Part shown: positions 1-7,678 of the stretch, one piece after another
How positions within the stretch are numbered: position 1 is the stretch's first letter
Layout: the number at the start of each line of letters is the position of its first letter
NCBI RefSeq assembly: GCF_002934445.1
Contig: NZ_PTJE01000004.1
Span: forward strand, 1-64,000
DNA length: 64,000 nt
Origin: Nonlabens xylanidelens
GTDB lineage: Bacteria; Bacteroidota; Bacteroidia; Flavobacteriales; Flavobacteriaceae
Direction of reading: 5' to 3'
Notes under the pieces: generated by a model
Told to the model about the DNA's origin: nothing
Databases searched by the model: none
Seen by the model: the letters and a program-made list of their open reading frames with translations, nothing else
Made by a program: the position numbers and the translations under genes

Positions 1-3000
1 TCATAAGTCCAAGTTACTACTGTTGTAGTTCCTTCTCCTGTGATTGGGAATATCGCATCGTTAGTTACCGTTACTACAGCACTACAATCATCTGTCGCAG
101 TAGGTGCTACTAGAGTAGTCACTTCACATTCTGCAACAACATCTGCAAGAACAGTTGTGTCTGGTGTAGGCGCTACATTATCTTCGATGGTGAAACTTAC
201 CGTTGTTGATTGCGGGCAATCACCGTTAGTTGTATAAGTAACTATATAAGTACCTCTCATAGAAGTATCTAGATCTACACTTCCTGTTGCCGCATTAATA
301 ACTAACCCTGCTGTAGAAGTAAAAGTACCTCCAGCAAGTCCTGTTATAGTAGGCGTAGGATTTATAGCACTAGGACAATAAACCGTAGTGTTATAATTAA
401 ATGACGCATCATCTAACGGTAAGATAGTTACTGTAAAAGTCTCTTGATCTGTACAGTTTCCTGATACATCTTCTGCATAAACGAATAAAGTTTGCGTCGC
501 ATCGATCACCGTACCTGCATTTAACAAGCTACCGTTACCACCTGGGAAAGAATAATAAGAACCTACACTTAATACAGGTAATACATACTCATCACAAGCC
601 GTCACGTCCATTATCGTATTTATAACTGGTGTTTCTGTAATAGTCAACTGGAAACTAGTTTGTGCACCACAACCTGACATATCAGTATCATAAGCATATA
701 TAGTCACCGGATAACTTGCAAAATCAGAGAAGTTTATAGTATCCGCTTCCGCGAAAGCGATACCATTACCATCACTTTGCGTATAATATGATTGAGAACC
801 AGTTAAATAGTCACCAGTTATAGTGGCTAGGGTAAATGAATCACATACTGCAACGTTTGCAATAGCATCTATAGCTCTTTGCTCAATAATTACTAATTGG
901 TCTTGAGAGCTCACGTTACCGTTACCGTCATCAAACTGCCAAGAAACTACCGTAGTTGATGTAATCGGAAAAGTAGCTGTACCAGTTACCACTCCAACAC
1001 AATTATCTGTTGCTGTAGGTGCAGTTAAACTAGCTACCTCACAATTAAAAACTAAATCAGGTAGTGAAGCAGCGTCTGCCACAGGTAACGTTACATCATC
1101 TAAAATCACATTTTGTGTTTGTGTAGATGTATTTCCATTACCGTCATCATAGGTCCAAGTTACTACCGTTGTACCTTGAACTGTAATAGGCAAAGTCACG
1201 TTATTAGTTACTGTTACTATACCTGCACAGTTATCTGTTGCAGTAGGTGCAACTAGACTTGTTATTTCACATTGAGCAGTTACATCCATTAGAGCTGTTG
1301 CGTCTGCTACTGGAGCAGTCACGTCATCTATAGTTACATTTTGTGTTTGAGTAGATGTATTACCGTTACCGTCATCATAAGTCCAAGTCACTACAGTTGT
1401 AGTCCCTTCTCCGGAGATAGGTAATGTAGCGTCGTTAGTTACCGTTACTGTTGTAGCACAATTATCTGTTGCAGTTGGAGCAGTTAAACTAGTTACTTCA
1501 CATTCTGCAGTTATGTCCATTAGAGTTGTTGCGTCTGCTACTGGAGCAGTCACGTCATCTATAATTACATTTTGTGTTTGTGTAGATGTATTACCGTTTC
1601 CGTCATCATAAGTCCAAGTTACTACTGTTGTAGTTCCTTCTCCTGAGATAGGTAAAGTAGCATCATTAGTTACCGTTACTGTAGTTGCACAATCGTCAGT
1701 TGCTGTTGGTGCAATTAGACTTGTTACCTCACACTCTGCAGTTACATCGGTTAGCGTTGCAACATCTGCTACTGGAGCAGTAGTATCTGCTACTATTACC
1801 ACATCAAAACTACAAGAAGTAGTATTCCCTGAACGGTCTGTTATAGTAAATGAATTTGTAGTGGTCCCAACTGGAAACGTACTACCAGAAGCTAAACCTG
1901 CTGTCTGATTTATAGAGAATGACTCTACCTCTATCAGGTATCTAACAAGAGTTTGTGCTTGTATATCATTCCATCGTCCGCTGGTTGTAAAACCTGTATA
2001 ATCCTCTTCATTAGCATTATTAGGTTCAAATGTATTCCAATTTGTATACGTAGAAGTTGAACCGTCTTGCCAAACAAAAGTACCTTCTGAGTTTACATCA
2101 TTGAAACCAAATAATATCTCACCTCCTAAACTACTTACCTGGTTGTATAAAAAGTCATTTTCTTCAAGATTATTTATAGTAACCAAGTTATATCCATTTG
2201 TTGCAGCTGCTGCAAAAGCATCTACAGAAGAAACTGGAGTGTTTGAGATATAATATGCTTTACCATTTAGGTTACCAAGACTTGTAAAGTCTGCACCTAT
2301 TTCTCTCGCTTGTAAACTACAGTTATCTGTTACCGTAGGTAGTACATAGTTTACTACGGCGCTGTCTGAACATGTAATTAAAACATCACTAGGACAAGTA
2401 ACCACTGGAGCAGTAACGTCATCTATAATCACATTTTGGGTTTGCGTAGACGTATTTCCATTACCATCATCATAAGTCCAGGTCACTACTGTAGTTCCTT
2501 GAGTTGAGATAGGTAGTGTTGCGTCGTTAGTTACAGTGACTGTAGTTGCACAATTATCTGTCGCAGTAGGTGCTGTTAATGTAGTCACTTCACATTCTGC
2601 AGTTACATCCATTAGAGCTGTTGCGTCTGCCAGTGGAGCTTCACTATCTGTTACAATCACATCAAAGCTACAAGTAGAAGTATTACCACCAGCATCTGTA
2701 ACACTAAATGTATTAGTTGTAGTTCCTACAGGGAATGTACTTCCTGAAGCTAGACCTGCTGTTTGAGATACACTTATAGTATTACCTGAAGTGATCATAA
2801 AACTAACATCATCTATTGAAACATTCATAAAAAAGAGTTGAGTCTCTACCTGAATACTTAAATACACTGTAGTTCCTTCTAAAGTTTGTAATAATGATGT
2901 AACATCAAAATTTCTAGTATTTGGACCTAATTGCATATTAGCGTCACCTGCGTTAGTTGAATAAATTTCTTGAATAGGTGACATAGTAGCATCTAACAAT

Positions 3001-6000
3001 AAAACTCTGAATTCTTGATCTGGATCAGAGAATACGGTATTAAAATTTTGTATTCTATCTAACCAGCTGATGTTTGCTCCTGTAACAGCTAGTGGAACCG
3101 TAATAGGTTGTGATACGATAGCTATCCCTGGGTTATTTTGTTCACTTACTATATCAAAAAGGCCGTTAATTGGTAGTGTTGATGTTGGTGATATAATACT
3201 TGAAGACGGTATAAATGTTCCATCATTCAATTCAAAACTAGAAGCTCCAGAATTCATAGGAGTCCACCCTGTAAGGTCTCCGCTTTCAAAATTACCATTA
3301 GTAATATAATCTCTAGTTTCAGAAATAGTGCAATTATCTGAAACAATAGGTGTAGTATAATTTACCACCGCACCACAATCTCCTGCATCATTTACTTGAG
3401 TAATATTACTAGTACAAGTAATGATCGGAGCAGTTACATCATCTATAATTACATTTTGAGTTTGGGTAGATGTATTTCCATTACCATCATCATAAGTCCA
3501 AGTTACTACTGTAGTTCCTTGAGTTGAGATAGGTAAAGTTGCGTCGTTTGTTACCGTTACTATACTTGCACAATTATCTGTTGCTGTTGGGGCTGTAAGA
3601 GTAGTTACTTGACATTCTGAAGTTACATCTGTTAAAACTGTTGCGTCAGCTACCGGAGCAGTAACATCATCTAAAATAATATTTTGAGTTTGTGTAGATA
3701 TGTTTCCATTTCCATCATCATAGGTCCAAGTAACTGTTGTAGTACCTTGAGTATTGATCGGTAAAGTAGCATCATTTGTTACGGTTACTGTTGCGGCACA
3801 ATTATCAGTTGCAGTTGGTGCAACTAGACTTGTTACTTCACACTCTGCAGTAACATCTGCTAACGCTGTTGCGTCTGCTACTGGAGCAGTCACGTCATCT
3901 ATAATTACATTTTGTGTTTGTGTAGATGTATTTCCATTACCGTCATCATAAGTCCAAGTTACTACTATAGTAGTTCCTTCTCCTGAGATAGGTAAAGTAG
4001 CATCGTTAGTAACTGTTACTATACCTGCACAATTATCTGTTGCTGTTGGGGCTGTTAAACTTGTTACTTCACACTCTACTGTTATATCCATTAGAGTTGT
4101 TGCATCTGCTACTGGAGCAGTCACGTCATCTATAATTACATTTTGTGTTTGTGTAGAAGTGTTACCATTACCATCATCATAAGTCCAAGTTATTACTGTT
4201 GTAGTTCCTTCTCCTGAGATAGGTAATGTTGCGTCATTTGTCACCGTCACTGTAGTAGCACAATTATCCGTTGCTGCTGGAGTAGTTAAACTTGTTACTT
4301 CACATTCTGCAGTTACATCTGTTAGAGTTGTTGCGTCTGCTACTGGAGCTTCACTATCTGTTACCACTACATCAAAACTACAGGTAGAAGTATTACCACC
4401 AGCATCTGTAACACTAAATGTATTAGTTGTAGTTCCTACAGGGAATGTACTTCCTGAAGCTAAACCTGCTGTTTGTACTATATTAACATCACTACTAGGC
4501 AGGAAATTTTCTATGAAAGTTGTTGCGATACTCTCTGTAGTTGAGTTATCGATAAAACCACCGCTAGTTCCTGCATATAAAAGATAATAAATTCGTCCTA
4601 CATTATCTAATCCGGAAATTATATGTTCATCGTCATTTGTATTTGTTGGAAACGTCTGACTTACACCAGAATCTGCTGGAATAATAACTAAATGATTTAT
4701 AGAGGGATCACTAGTACCATATACTCTTTTTACTAAAATATTATAATCATTTCCATTAACCGTTATAGCATCAACAAAACCGTTAACAAAACCGCTGCCA
4801 TCAGCTCCGTTATTACCGCTTAATCTAAAGCTAGTAATTCCGTCTAAATCAGCTGCCATTATAAACATATTGTCTACTTTACGAGTAAAGTATTGTCCTG
4901 ATGGACCAAATGCAGTCTGATTAACCAGGGTATTATCAGAATATGAAATTGAAGTACCAATATTTGTATTCATAATATTGCCACCATCATACATATCACT
5001 ACCTCCATCAATAATAGAAGCACCTGTAATACCGTCTGTAAATGGAAAAGCATTAGGTATAAGACTTGTTAAAGTATTAAAATTAGTATTGAAATCAGTA
5101 AGGACAGTTTGAAGACTAGGAGTCGCAGAAACATTTCCAGTCGAGCAATTATCAGTCGCAGTAGGAGTTGCAAACGTTACAACTGCACCACAATCTCCTG
5201 TATCATTTACTTGAGTAATATTACTAGGACAGGAAATGACTGGAGCAGTAACATCATCAATAATTACATTCTGATTTTGTGTAGACGTATTTCCATTACC
5301 ATCATCATATGTCCAAGTTACTACTGTAGTTCCTTGCGTTGTGATAGGTAATGTTGCATCGTTTGTTACCGTTACTGTTCTTCCACAATTACTTGTAGCT
5401 GTAGGACTCGGTAGTGAAACTACCTCACATTCTGATGTTATATTAACCAATGTAGCTGCGTCAGGAACTGGATCACTACACATTTCTATATCGATATTAA
5501 TTGTTCCTAGAGCCACATTTGAACCGCCTCCAATTCCTGTATTTCCTCCATCATTTGCCATGATACTTAAAGTCGATGCGTTATCTCCTATTAAGGCTGC
5601 TGAGCCAATGTATTGAACATTTGAAGTTATATTTAAATAACTGTCAATATTAACATCACTACCTGTTAAGGTTAAAGTTGTTGTACCAGAACCGCTTATT
5701 GTAACACCACCTGATGAAGAAGCTGTTAGTGTTCCTTGAGCTGCAGTGATTATTAAAGTAACAGCATTAGTTCCTGCATCTACATCTGTAAAAATAACAG
5801 CAGATAGATCTACATTACTAGCTGTATTTTCCAATACACTAACATCTGTTGGTAATCCAGAAATTGTAGGGTCATCGTTAACTGCAGTTATAGAAATACC
5901 AAAATTTGCTCCAGTTGTACCTGAACCATTTGTGGAATCTGTGACTGTATAATTTAAAAAACGAGTGTTTTGAGTATTACCGTTTGCAGGATCATCACCT

Positions 6001-6737
6001 GTATTTCTATACGTTATTGATCGTAGAGCTGTTTGCATTTGAGCGGGAGACCCTGAACCGACTAAAGTAAGTACCGCTGTAACTGAATTATAACTTATAG
6101 TATATGGGCCTGGAGTTGTTACTGCCAATTCATCTCCAATAAAAAATCCTGATATACTAACACTTGCTGAAGTAATAGGATGATTATTAGCGTCAACTAC
6201 AGTTAAAGTATTATTAGCTATAGTAGCTGGATCTCCTTCTGTATAAAAGAAGGTACGTGTTGCTAAAGTCACCTCTGGATCTTGATTTCCCAAAATTATA
6301 GAGGACTGCACATCACCAGTTAAGGAATCAAAACCATCGGTTCCACAACCTCCTGCAGGAGTAGCATCTGTCCATGTTCCTAAAGTTAAATCTGGTGGAT
6401 TAGGTAAAGACGCACTAGTATTGAATTGGATCAAATTCTCTCCATTAAAAATGATAGCATCATCACCATCGTCTGCAACAAGTTCCCATCTATTATTTGT
6501 AATACTCCATGAAATCTGAAGTTCGCAAAAGCCCAAAGGACAAGATTGAATATCTGCTGGTGGTAAAGGTGTCGTTTGATATATATTTCTTCCCGTAGCG
6601 TCTGTTCCTACATTATTAAATATAAAGTCTTGATCTCCAAATACAACATCACACCCATTAAGAGTTATCTGTCCATAAGTAAATGAGCCAGTAAGAAATA
6701 TCAAACCGACCCATAAGGTTTTATAAAAATTTCTCAT
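1..6737 (-). CDS. Giant HYR-repeat surface adhesin (3' part outside window)
   Basis: The frame is open from the ATG at 6737 to the left edge, at least 2245 residues, with no stop, so the gene is truncated by the window. It starts with a signal peptide (MRNFYKTLWVGLIFLTGSF, then TYGQ). Residues about 170-420 look like a cadherin/Ig-type domain. From about residue 420 come many HYR-like units of 76-77 residues carrying TDNC, NDATLP and WTYDDGNGN. Three full-length HYR domains each carry a different inserted domain (residues about 532-753, 1136-1323 and 1474-1609). The last 300 residues in view are other Ig-like modules. HYR proteins of this size in gliding or biofilm-forming Flavobacteriia are typically exported by the type IX system; that is inference here because the C-terminus is missing. 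It is co-transcribed with the tail-collar gene at 6740-7318. Only the minus strand gives a sensible protein; short plus-strand frames are shadows. Confidence 0.9.
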   Translation of the reverse strand, partial: MRNFYKTLWVGLIFLTGSFTYGQITLNGCDVVFGDQDFIFNNVGTDATGRNIYQTTPLPPADIQSCPLGFCELQISWSITNNRWELVADDGDDAIIFNGENLIQFNTSASLPNPPDLTLGTWTDATPAGGCGTDGFDSLTGDVQSSIILGNQDPEVTLATRTFFYTEGDPATIANNTLTVVDANNHPITSASVSISGFFIGDELAVTTPGPYTISYNSVTAVLTLVGSGSPAQMQTALRSITYRNTGDDPANGNTQNTRFLNYTVTDSTNGSGTTGANFGISITAVNDDPTISGLPTDVSVLENTASNVDLSAVIFTDVDAGTNAVTLIITAAQGTLTASSSGGVTISGSGTTTLTLTGSDVNIDSYLNITSNVQYIGSAALIGDNASTLSIMANDGGNTGIGGGSNVALGTINIDIEMCSDPVPDAATLVNITSECEVVSLPSPTATSNCGRTVTVTNDATLPITTQGTTVVTWTYDDGNGNTSTQNQNVIIDDVTAPVISCPSNITQVNDTGDCGAVVTFATPTATDNCSTGNVSATPSLQTVLTDFNTNFNTLTSLIPNAFPFTDGITGASIIDGGSDMYDGGNIMNTNIGTSISYSDNTLVNQTAFGPSGQYFTRKVDNMFIMAADLDGITSFRLSGNNGADGSGFVNGFVDAITVNGNDYNILVKRVYGTSDPSINHLVIIPADSGVSQTFPTNTNDDEHIISGLDNVGRIYYLLYAGTSGGFIDNSTTESIATTFIENFLPSSDVNIVQTAGLASGSTFPVGTTTNTFSVTDAGGNTSTCSFDVVVTDSEAPVADATTLTDVTAECEVTSLTTPAATDNCATTVTVTNDATLPISGEGTTTVITWTYDDGNGNTSTQTQNVIIDDVTAPVADATTLMDITVECEVTSLTAPTATDNCAGIVTVTNDATLPISGEGTTIVVTWTYDDGNGNTSTQTQNVIIDDVTAPVADATALADVTAECEVTSLVAPTATDNCAATVTVTNDATLPINTQGTTTVTWTYDDGNGNISTQTQNIILDDVTAPVADATVLTDVTSECQVTTLTAPTATDNCASIVTVTNDATLPISTQGTTVVTWTYDDGNGNTSTQTQNVIIDDVTAPIITCTSNITQVNDAGDCGAVVNYTTPIVSDNCTISETRDYITNGNFESGDLTGWTPMNSGASSFELNDGTFIPSSSIISPTSTLPINGLFDIVSEQNNPGIAIVSQPITVPLAVTGANISWLDRIQNFNTVFSDPDQEFRVLLLDATMSPIQEIYSTNAGDANMQLGPNTRNFDVTSLLQTLEGTTVYLSIQVETQLFFMNVSIDDVSFMITSGNTISVSQTAGLASGSTFPVGTTTNTFSVTDAGGNTSTCSFDVIVTDSEAPLADATALMDVTAECEVTTLTAPTATDNCATTVTVTNDATLPISTQGTTVVTWTYDDGNGNTSTQTQNVIIDDVTAPVVTCPSDVLITCSDSAVVNYVLPTVTDNCSLQAREIGADFTSLGNLNGKAYYISNTPVSSVDAFAAAATNGYNLVTINNLEENDFLYNQVSSLGGEILFGFNDVNSEGTFVWQDGSTSTYTNWNTFEPNNANEEDYTGFTTSGRWNDIQAQTLVRYLIEVESFSINQTAGLASGSTFPVGTTTNSFTITDRSGNTTSCSFDVVIVADTTAPVADVATLTDVTAECEVTSLIAPTATDDCATTVTVTNDATLPISGEGTTTVVTWTYDDGNGNTSTQTQNVIIDDVTAPVADATTLMDITAECEVTSLTAPTATDNCATTVTVTNDATLPISGEGTTTVVTWTYDDGNGNTSTQTQNVTIDDVTAPVADATALMDVTAQCEITSLVAPTATDNCAGIVTVTNNVTLPITVQGTTVVTWTYDDGNGNTSTQTQNVILDDVTLPVADAASLPDLVFNCEVASLTAPTATDNCVGVVTGTATFPITSTTVVSWQFDDGNGNVSSQDQLVIIEQRAIDAIANVAVCDSFTLATITGDYLTGSQSYYTQSDGNGIAFAEADTINFSDFASYPVTIYAYDTDMSGCGAQTSFQLTITETPVINTIMDVTACDEYVLPVLSVGSYYSFPGGNGSLLNAGTVIDATQTLFVYAEDVSGNCTDQETFTVTILPLDDASFNYNTTVYCPSAINPTPTITGLAGGTFTSTAGLVINAATGSVDLDTSMRGTYIVTYTTNGDCPQSTTVSFTIEDNVAPTPDTTVLADVVAECEVTTLVAPTATDDCSAVVTVTNDAIFPITGEGTTTVVTWTY
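744..759. repeat. Dispersed palindrome, one-mismatch copy (in adhesin)
   Basis: CGCTTCCGCGAAAGCG, one base off the consensus CGCTTTCGCGAAAGCG. On the coding (minus) strand it is read as AFAEA. Confidence 0.75.
1909..2318 (-). other. C-type lectin domain inserted in an HYR domain
   Basis: Minus-strand residues about 1474-1609 of the adhesin. The translation contains FVWQDGST, YTNWN, EPNN, EDY, GRWND and RYLIE in the order expected of the second half of a C-type lectin fold; EPN and WND are the family's calcium and mannose-type sugar-binding motifs. It interrupts an HYR domain between TDNCS and NQTAGLASGS. The family is established knowledge; sugar specificity is inference. Confidence 0.8.
2674..2752. 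repeat. 79-bp identical segment, copy 1
   Basis: Identical by eye to 4384-4462. It encodes the second half of an HYR domain (TAGLASGSTFPVGTTT, then NTFSVTDAGGNTSTCSF) directly downstream, in coding direction, of an inserted domain. Confidence 0.85.
2768..3328 (-). other. Jelly-roll-like domain inserted in an HYR domain
   Basis: Residues about 1136-1323 of the adhesin. It opens with DYITNGNFESGDLTGWTP and closes with a VSIDDVSF strand. This opening and closing pair is typical of galactose-binding or CBM-like beta-sandwich domains in secreted proteins. It lies between SDNCT and VSQTAGLASGS of an HYR domain. Ligand unknown. Confidence 0.65.
4384..4462. repeat. 79-bp identical segment, copy 2
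   Basis: Identical by eye to 2674-2752, at the equivalent position downstream of a different inserted domain. Confidence 0.85.
4477..5142 (-). other. Unrecognised ~220-residue domain inserted in an HYR domain
   Basis: Residues about 532-753 of the adhesin, between TDNCS and VQTAGLASGS. It contains ITGASIIDGGSDMYDGGN, a QYFTRKVDNMFIM segment, HLVIIPADSG and GRIYYLLYAG. I do not recognise a family. It occupies the same loop as the lectin and jelly-roll inserts of the same protein, which suggests a third binding module. Confidence 0.6.
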
Positions 6738-6739
6738 GA

Positions 6740-7318
6740 CTAACTTCTTGAAGGGAAAATTCCTTGTAAACAAATGATGTAATGCATACCTAAAGAAGGT
6801 TGTTTGATACTGACTGACTGACCACCACCAGTGTATCCTATCATACCTGCATGCATTGGAGTAGATGTTCCAGTTCCATATTCGTTATCAAAAACACCTG
6901 AATTTGCAGGATAAGCTCCTGAAGGAACATTAGTAGTTCCTACTTCTGACACACCATTTACCGCATGATTATGTGATGGTAAATTTGCCGTTGTTAAGGT
7001 CACAGTTTCAGCTCCTGATCTTTGTCCCCATTGGACAGGAGATAATCCTGGACCAGTTCCAACTCCTTCTGGTACTCTACCACGTAAATCTGGTAATCCA
7101 AAAGTAGTACGACCATCACCACCATAAGTGGTTCCTATTATACTAAATAAAGCTGAATTTTGAGCAATAGGTAATAATTGACCTTGACAAAGCGCCCATC
7201 CTCTAGGAGCGAAATTCCCAGCAAACATTTTCACTTCGCCTATAAAGTCATCTTGTGCACTCACATTATAAATGCTTCCTAAAAGCATGAATAATAAAAT
7301 AAAAGTAGTTTTTTTCAT
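6740..7318 (-). CDS. Secreted phage tail collar domain protein
   Basis: The protein has 192 residues. Residues 1-21 form a signal peptide (MKKTTFILLFMLLGSIYNVSA). The rest is a tail collar (microcystin-dependent protein MdpB-like) domain: GEVKMFAGNFAPRGWALCQG, then LFSIIGTTYGGDGRTTF, GLPDLRGRVP and LPSHNHAVNG. In phages this fold tips short tail fibres. In Bacteroidota, signal-peptide-bearing versions without any other phage gene are common, and no phage gene is nearby here. Its stop is two bases from the ATG of the giant adhesin, so the two are almost certainly translated from one message and may act together at the cell surface. Function is otherwise unknown. Confidence 0.88.
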   Translation of the reverse strand: MKKTTFILLFMLLGSIYNVSAQDDFIGEVKMFAGNFAPRGWALCQGQLLPIAQNSALFSIIGTTYGGDGRTTFGLPDLRGRVPEGVGTGPGLSPVQWGQRSGAETVTLTTANLPSHNHAVNGVSEVGTTNVPSGAYPANSGVFDNEYGTGTSTPMHAGMIGYTGGGQSVSIKQPSLGMHYIICLQGIFPSRS

Positions 7319-7427
7319 AATAGTAATTTCAGGTTATATTTTTAAGGTTTTGAGACGCTAAAAATACACTTGAAAAATACCTGCTATGACCTGTTATCAG
7401 GGCGATGACTTAAAATTACGTACTTAC

Positions 7428-7456
7428 ACCCATAACCTAATGGGTATAAATACCCA
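7428..7456. promoter_or_regulatory. Overlapping inverted repeats upstream of the adhesin operon
   Basis: ACCCAT (7428-7433) can pair with ATGGGT (7440-7445), and TGGGTA (7441-7446) can pair with TACCCA (7451-7456). The middle arm is shared, so the two stems are mutually exclusive. This could be a repressor site or an RNA switch in a long leader; nothing in the sequence decides between these. Confidence 0.35.
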
Positions 7457-7492
7457 AATACAGCTGAAATCACATAAATTAGGATGTCATTC

Positions 7493-7508
7493 GTCTAAAA
7501 GATTAGAC
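7493..7508. repeat. Short inverted repeat upstream of the adhesin operon
   Basis: GTCTAA (7493-7498) and TTAGAC (7503-7508) are separated by four bases. Possible operator half-sites or a hairpin in the adhesin leader. Confidence 0.35.
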
Positions 7509-7601
7509 CAACTCAGTTCTTAAAACTTGAATTAAATCATCTAATTCTAGTAAATGATGAGAATAATTGAGAGAAAGAGTCCGTTCAATGAATTATCTAT
7601 A

Positions 7602-7647
7602 ACAAAAAAAGCTTCTTCTTAATTCACGATGAATTAAAAAGAAGCTT
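7602..7647 (-). terminator. Rho-independent terminator of argS
   Basis: Arm 7609-7617 pairs with 7639-7647 and arm 7619-7626 with 7630-7637 across one mismatch. On the minus strand the stem is followed by seven T (7608-7602). It begins about 30 bases past the argS stop. Confidence 0.88.
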
Positions 7648-7678
7648 AGTACTATATATATATTAGTCTTACTATATT

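Larger units (their letters stand above)
1..5330 (-). repeat. Tandem HYR-type coding repeats, unit about 228-231 bp
   Basis: The conserved codons for the WTYDDGNGN segment (plus-strand landmark 'gtcca' or close variants) recur at about 10, 1153, 1381, 1612, 2478, 3496, 3724, 3952, 4183 and 5311, with a degenerate copy near 935. Adjacent copies are spaced 228 or 231 bp (76 or 77 residues), so the unit length varies by exactly one codon. Copies are highly similar; for example 1527-1592 and 3867-3932 are identical by eye. The larger gaps are where inserted domains sit. Confidence 0.88.
7319..7678. other. 360-bp intergenic region between argS and the adhesin operon
   Basis: No credible gene. It holds the argS terminator (7602-7647), a hairpin at 7493-7508, a shared-arm hairpin set at 7428-7456, and a weak minus-strand -7-like box TATTTTTA (7359-7366). 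The adhesin operon promoter should lie between about 7360 and 7600. Confidence 0.6.

Noticed and set aside
1-5330. Regular ~230-bp repeats as a CRISPR or satellite array
   Set aside because: Repeats are coding, in frame (76-77 codons), and diverged like protein repeats; there are no short repeats with unique spacers.
40-5952. Plus-strand open frames of 60-90 codons through the adhesin region
   Set aside because: They lie opposite the giant minus-strand frame, repeat with the same period as the HYR units, and have no start context or family resemblance.
6740-7318. Tail collar gene as part of a prophage
   Set aside because: It has a signal peptide, no other phage gene is nearby, and it is coupled to a host-type adhesin gene.
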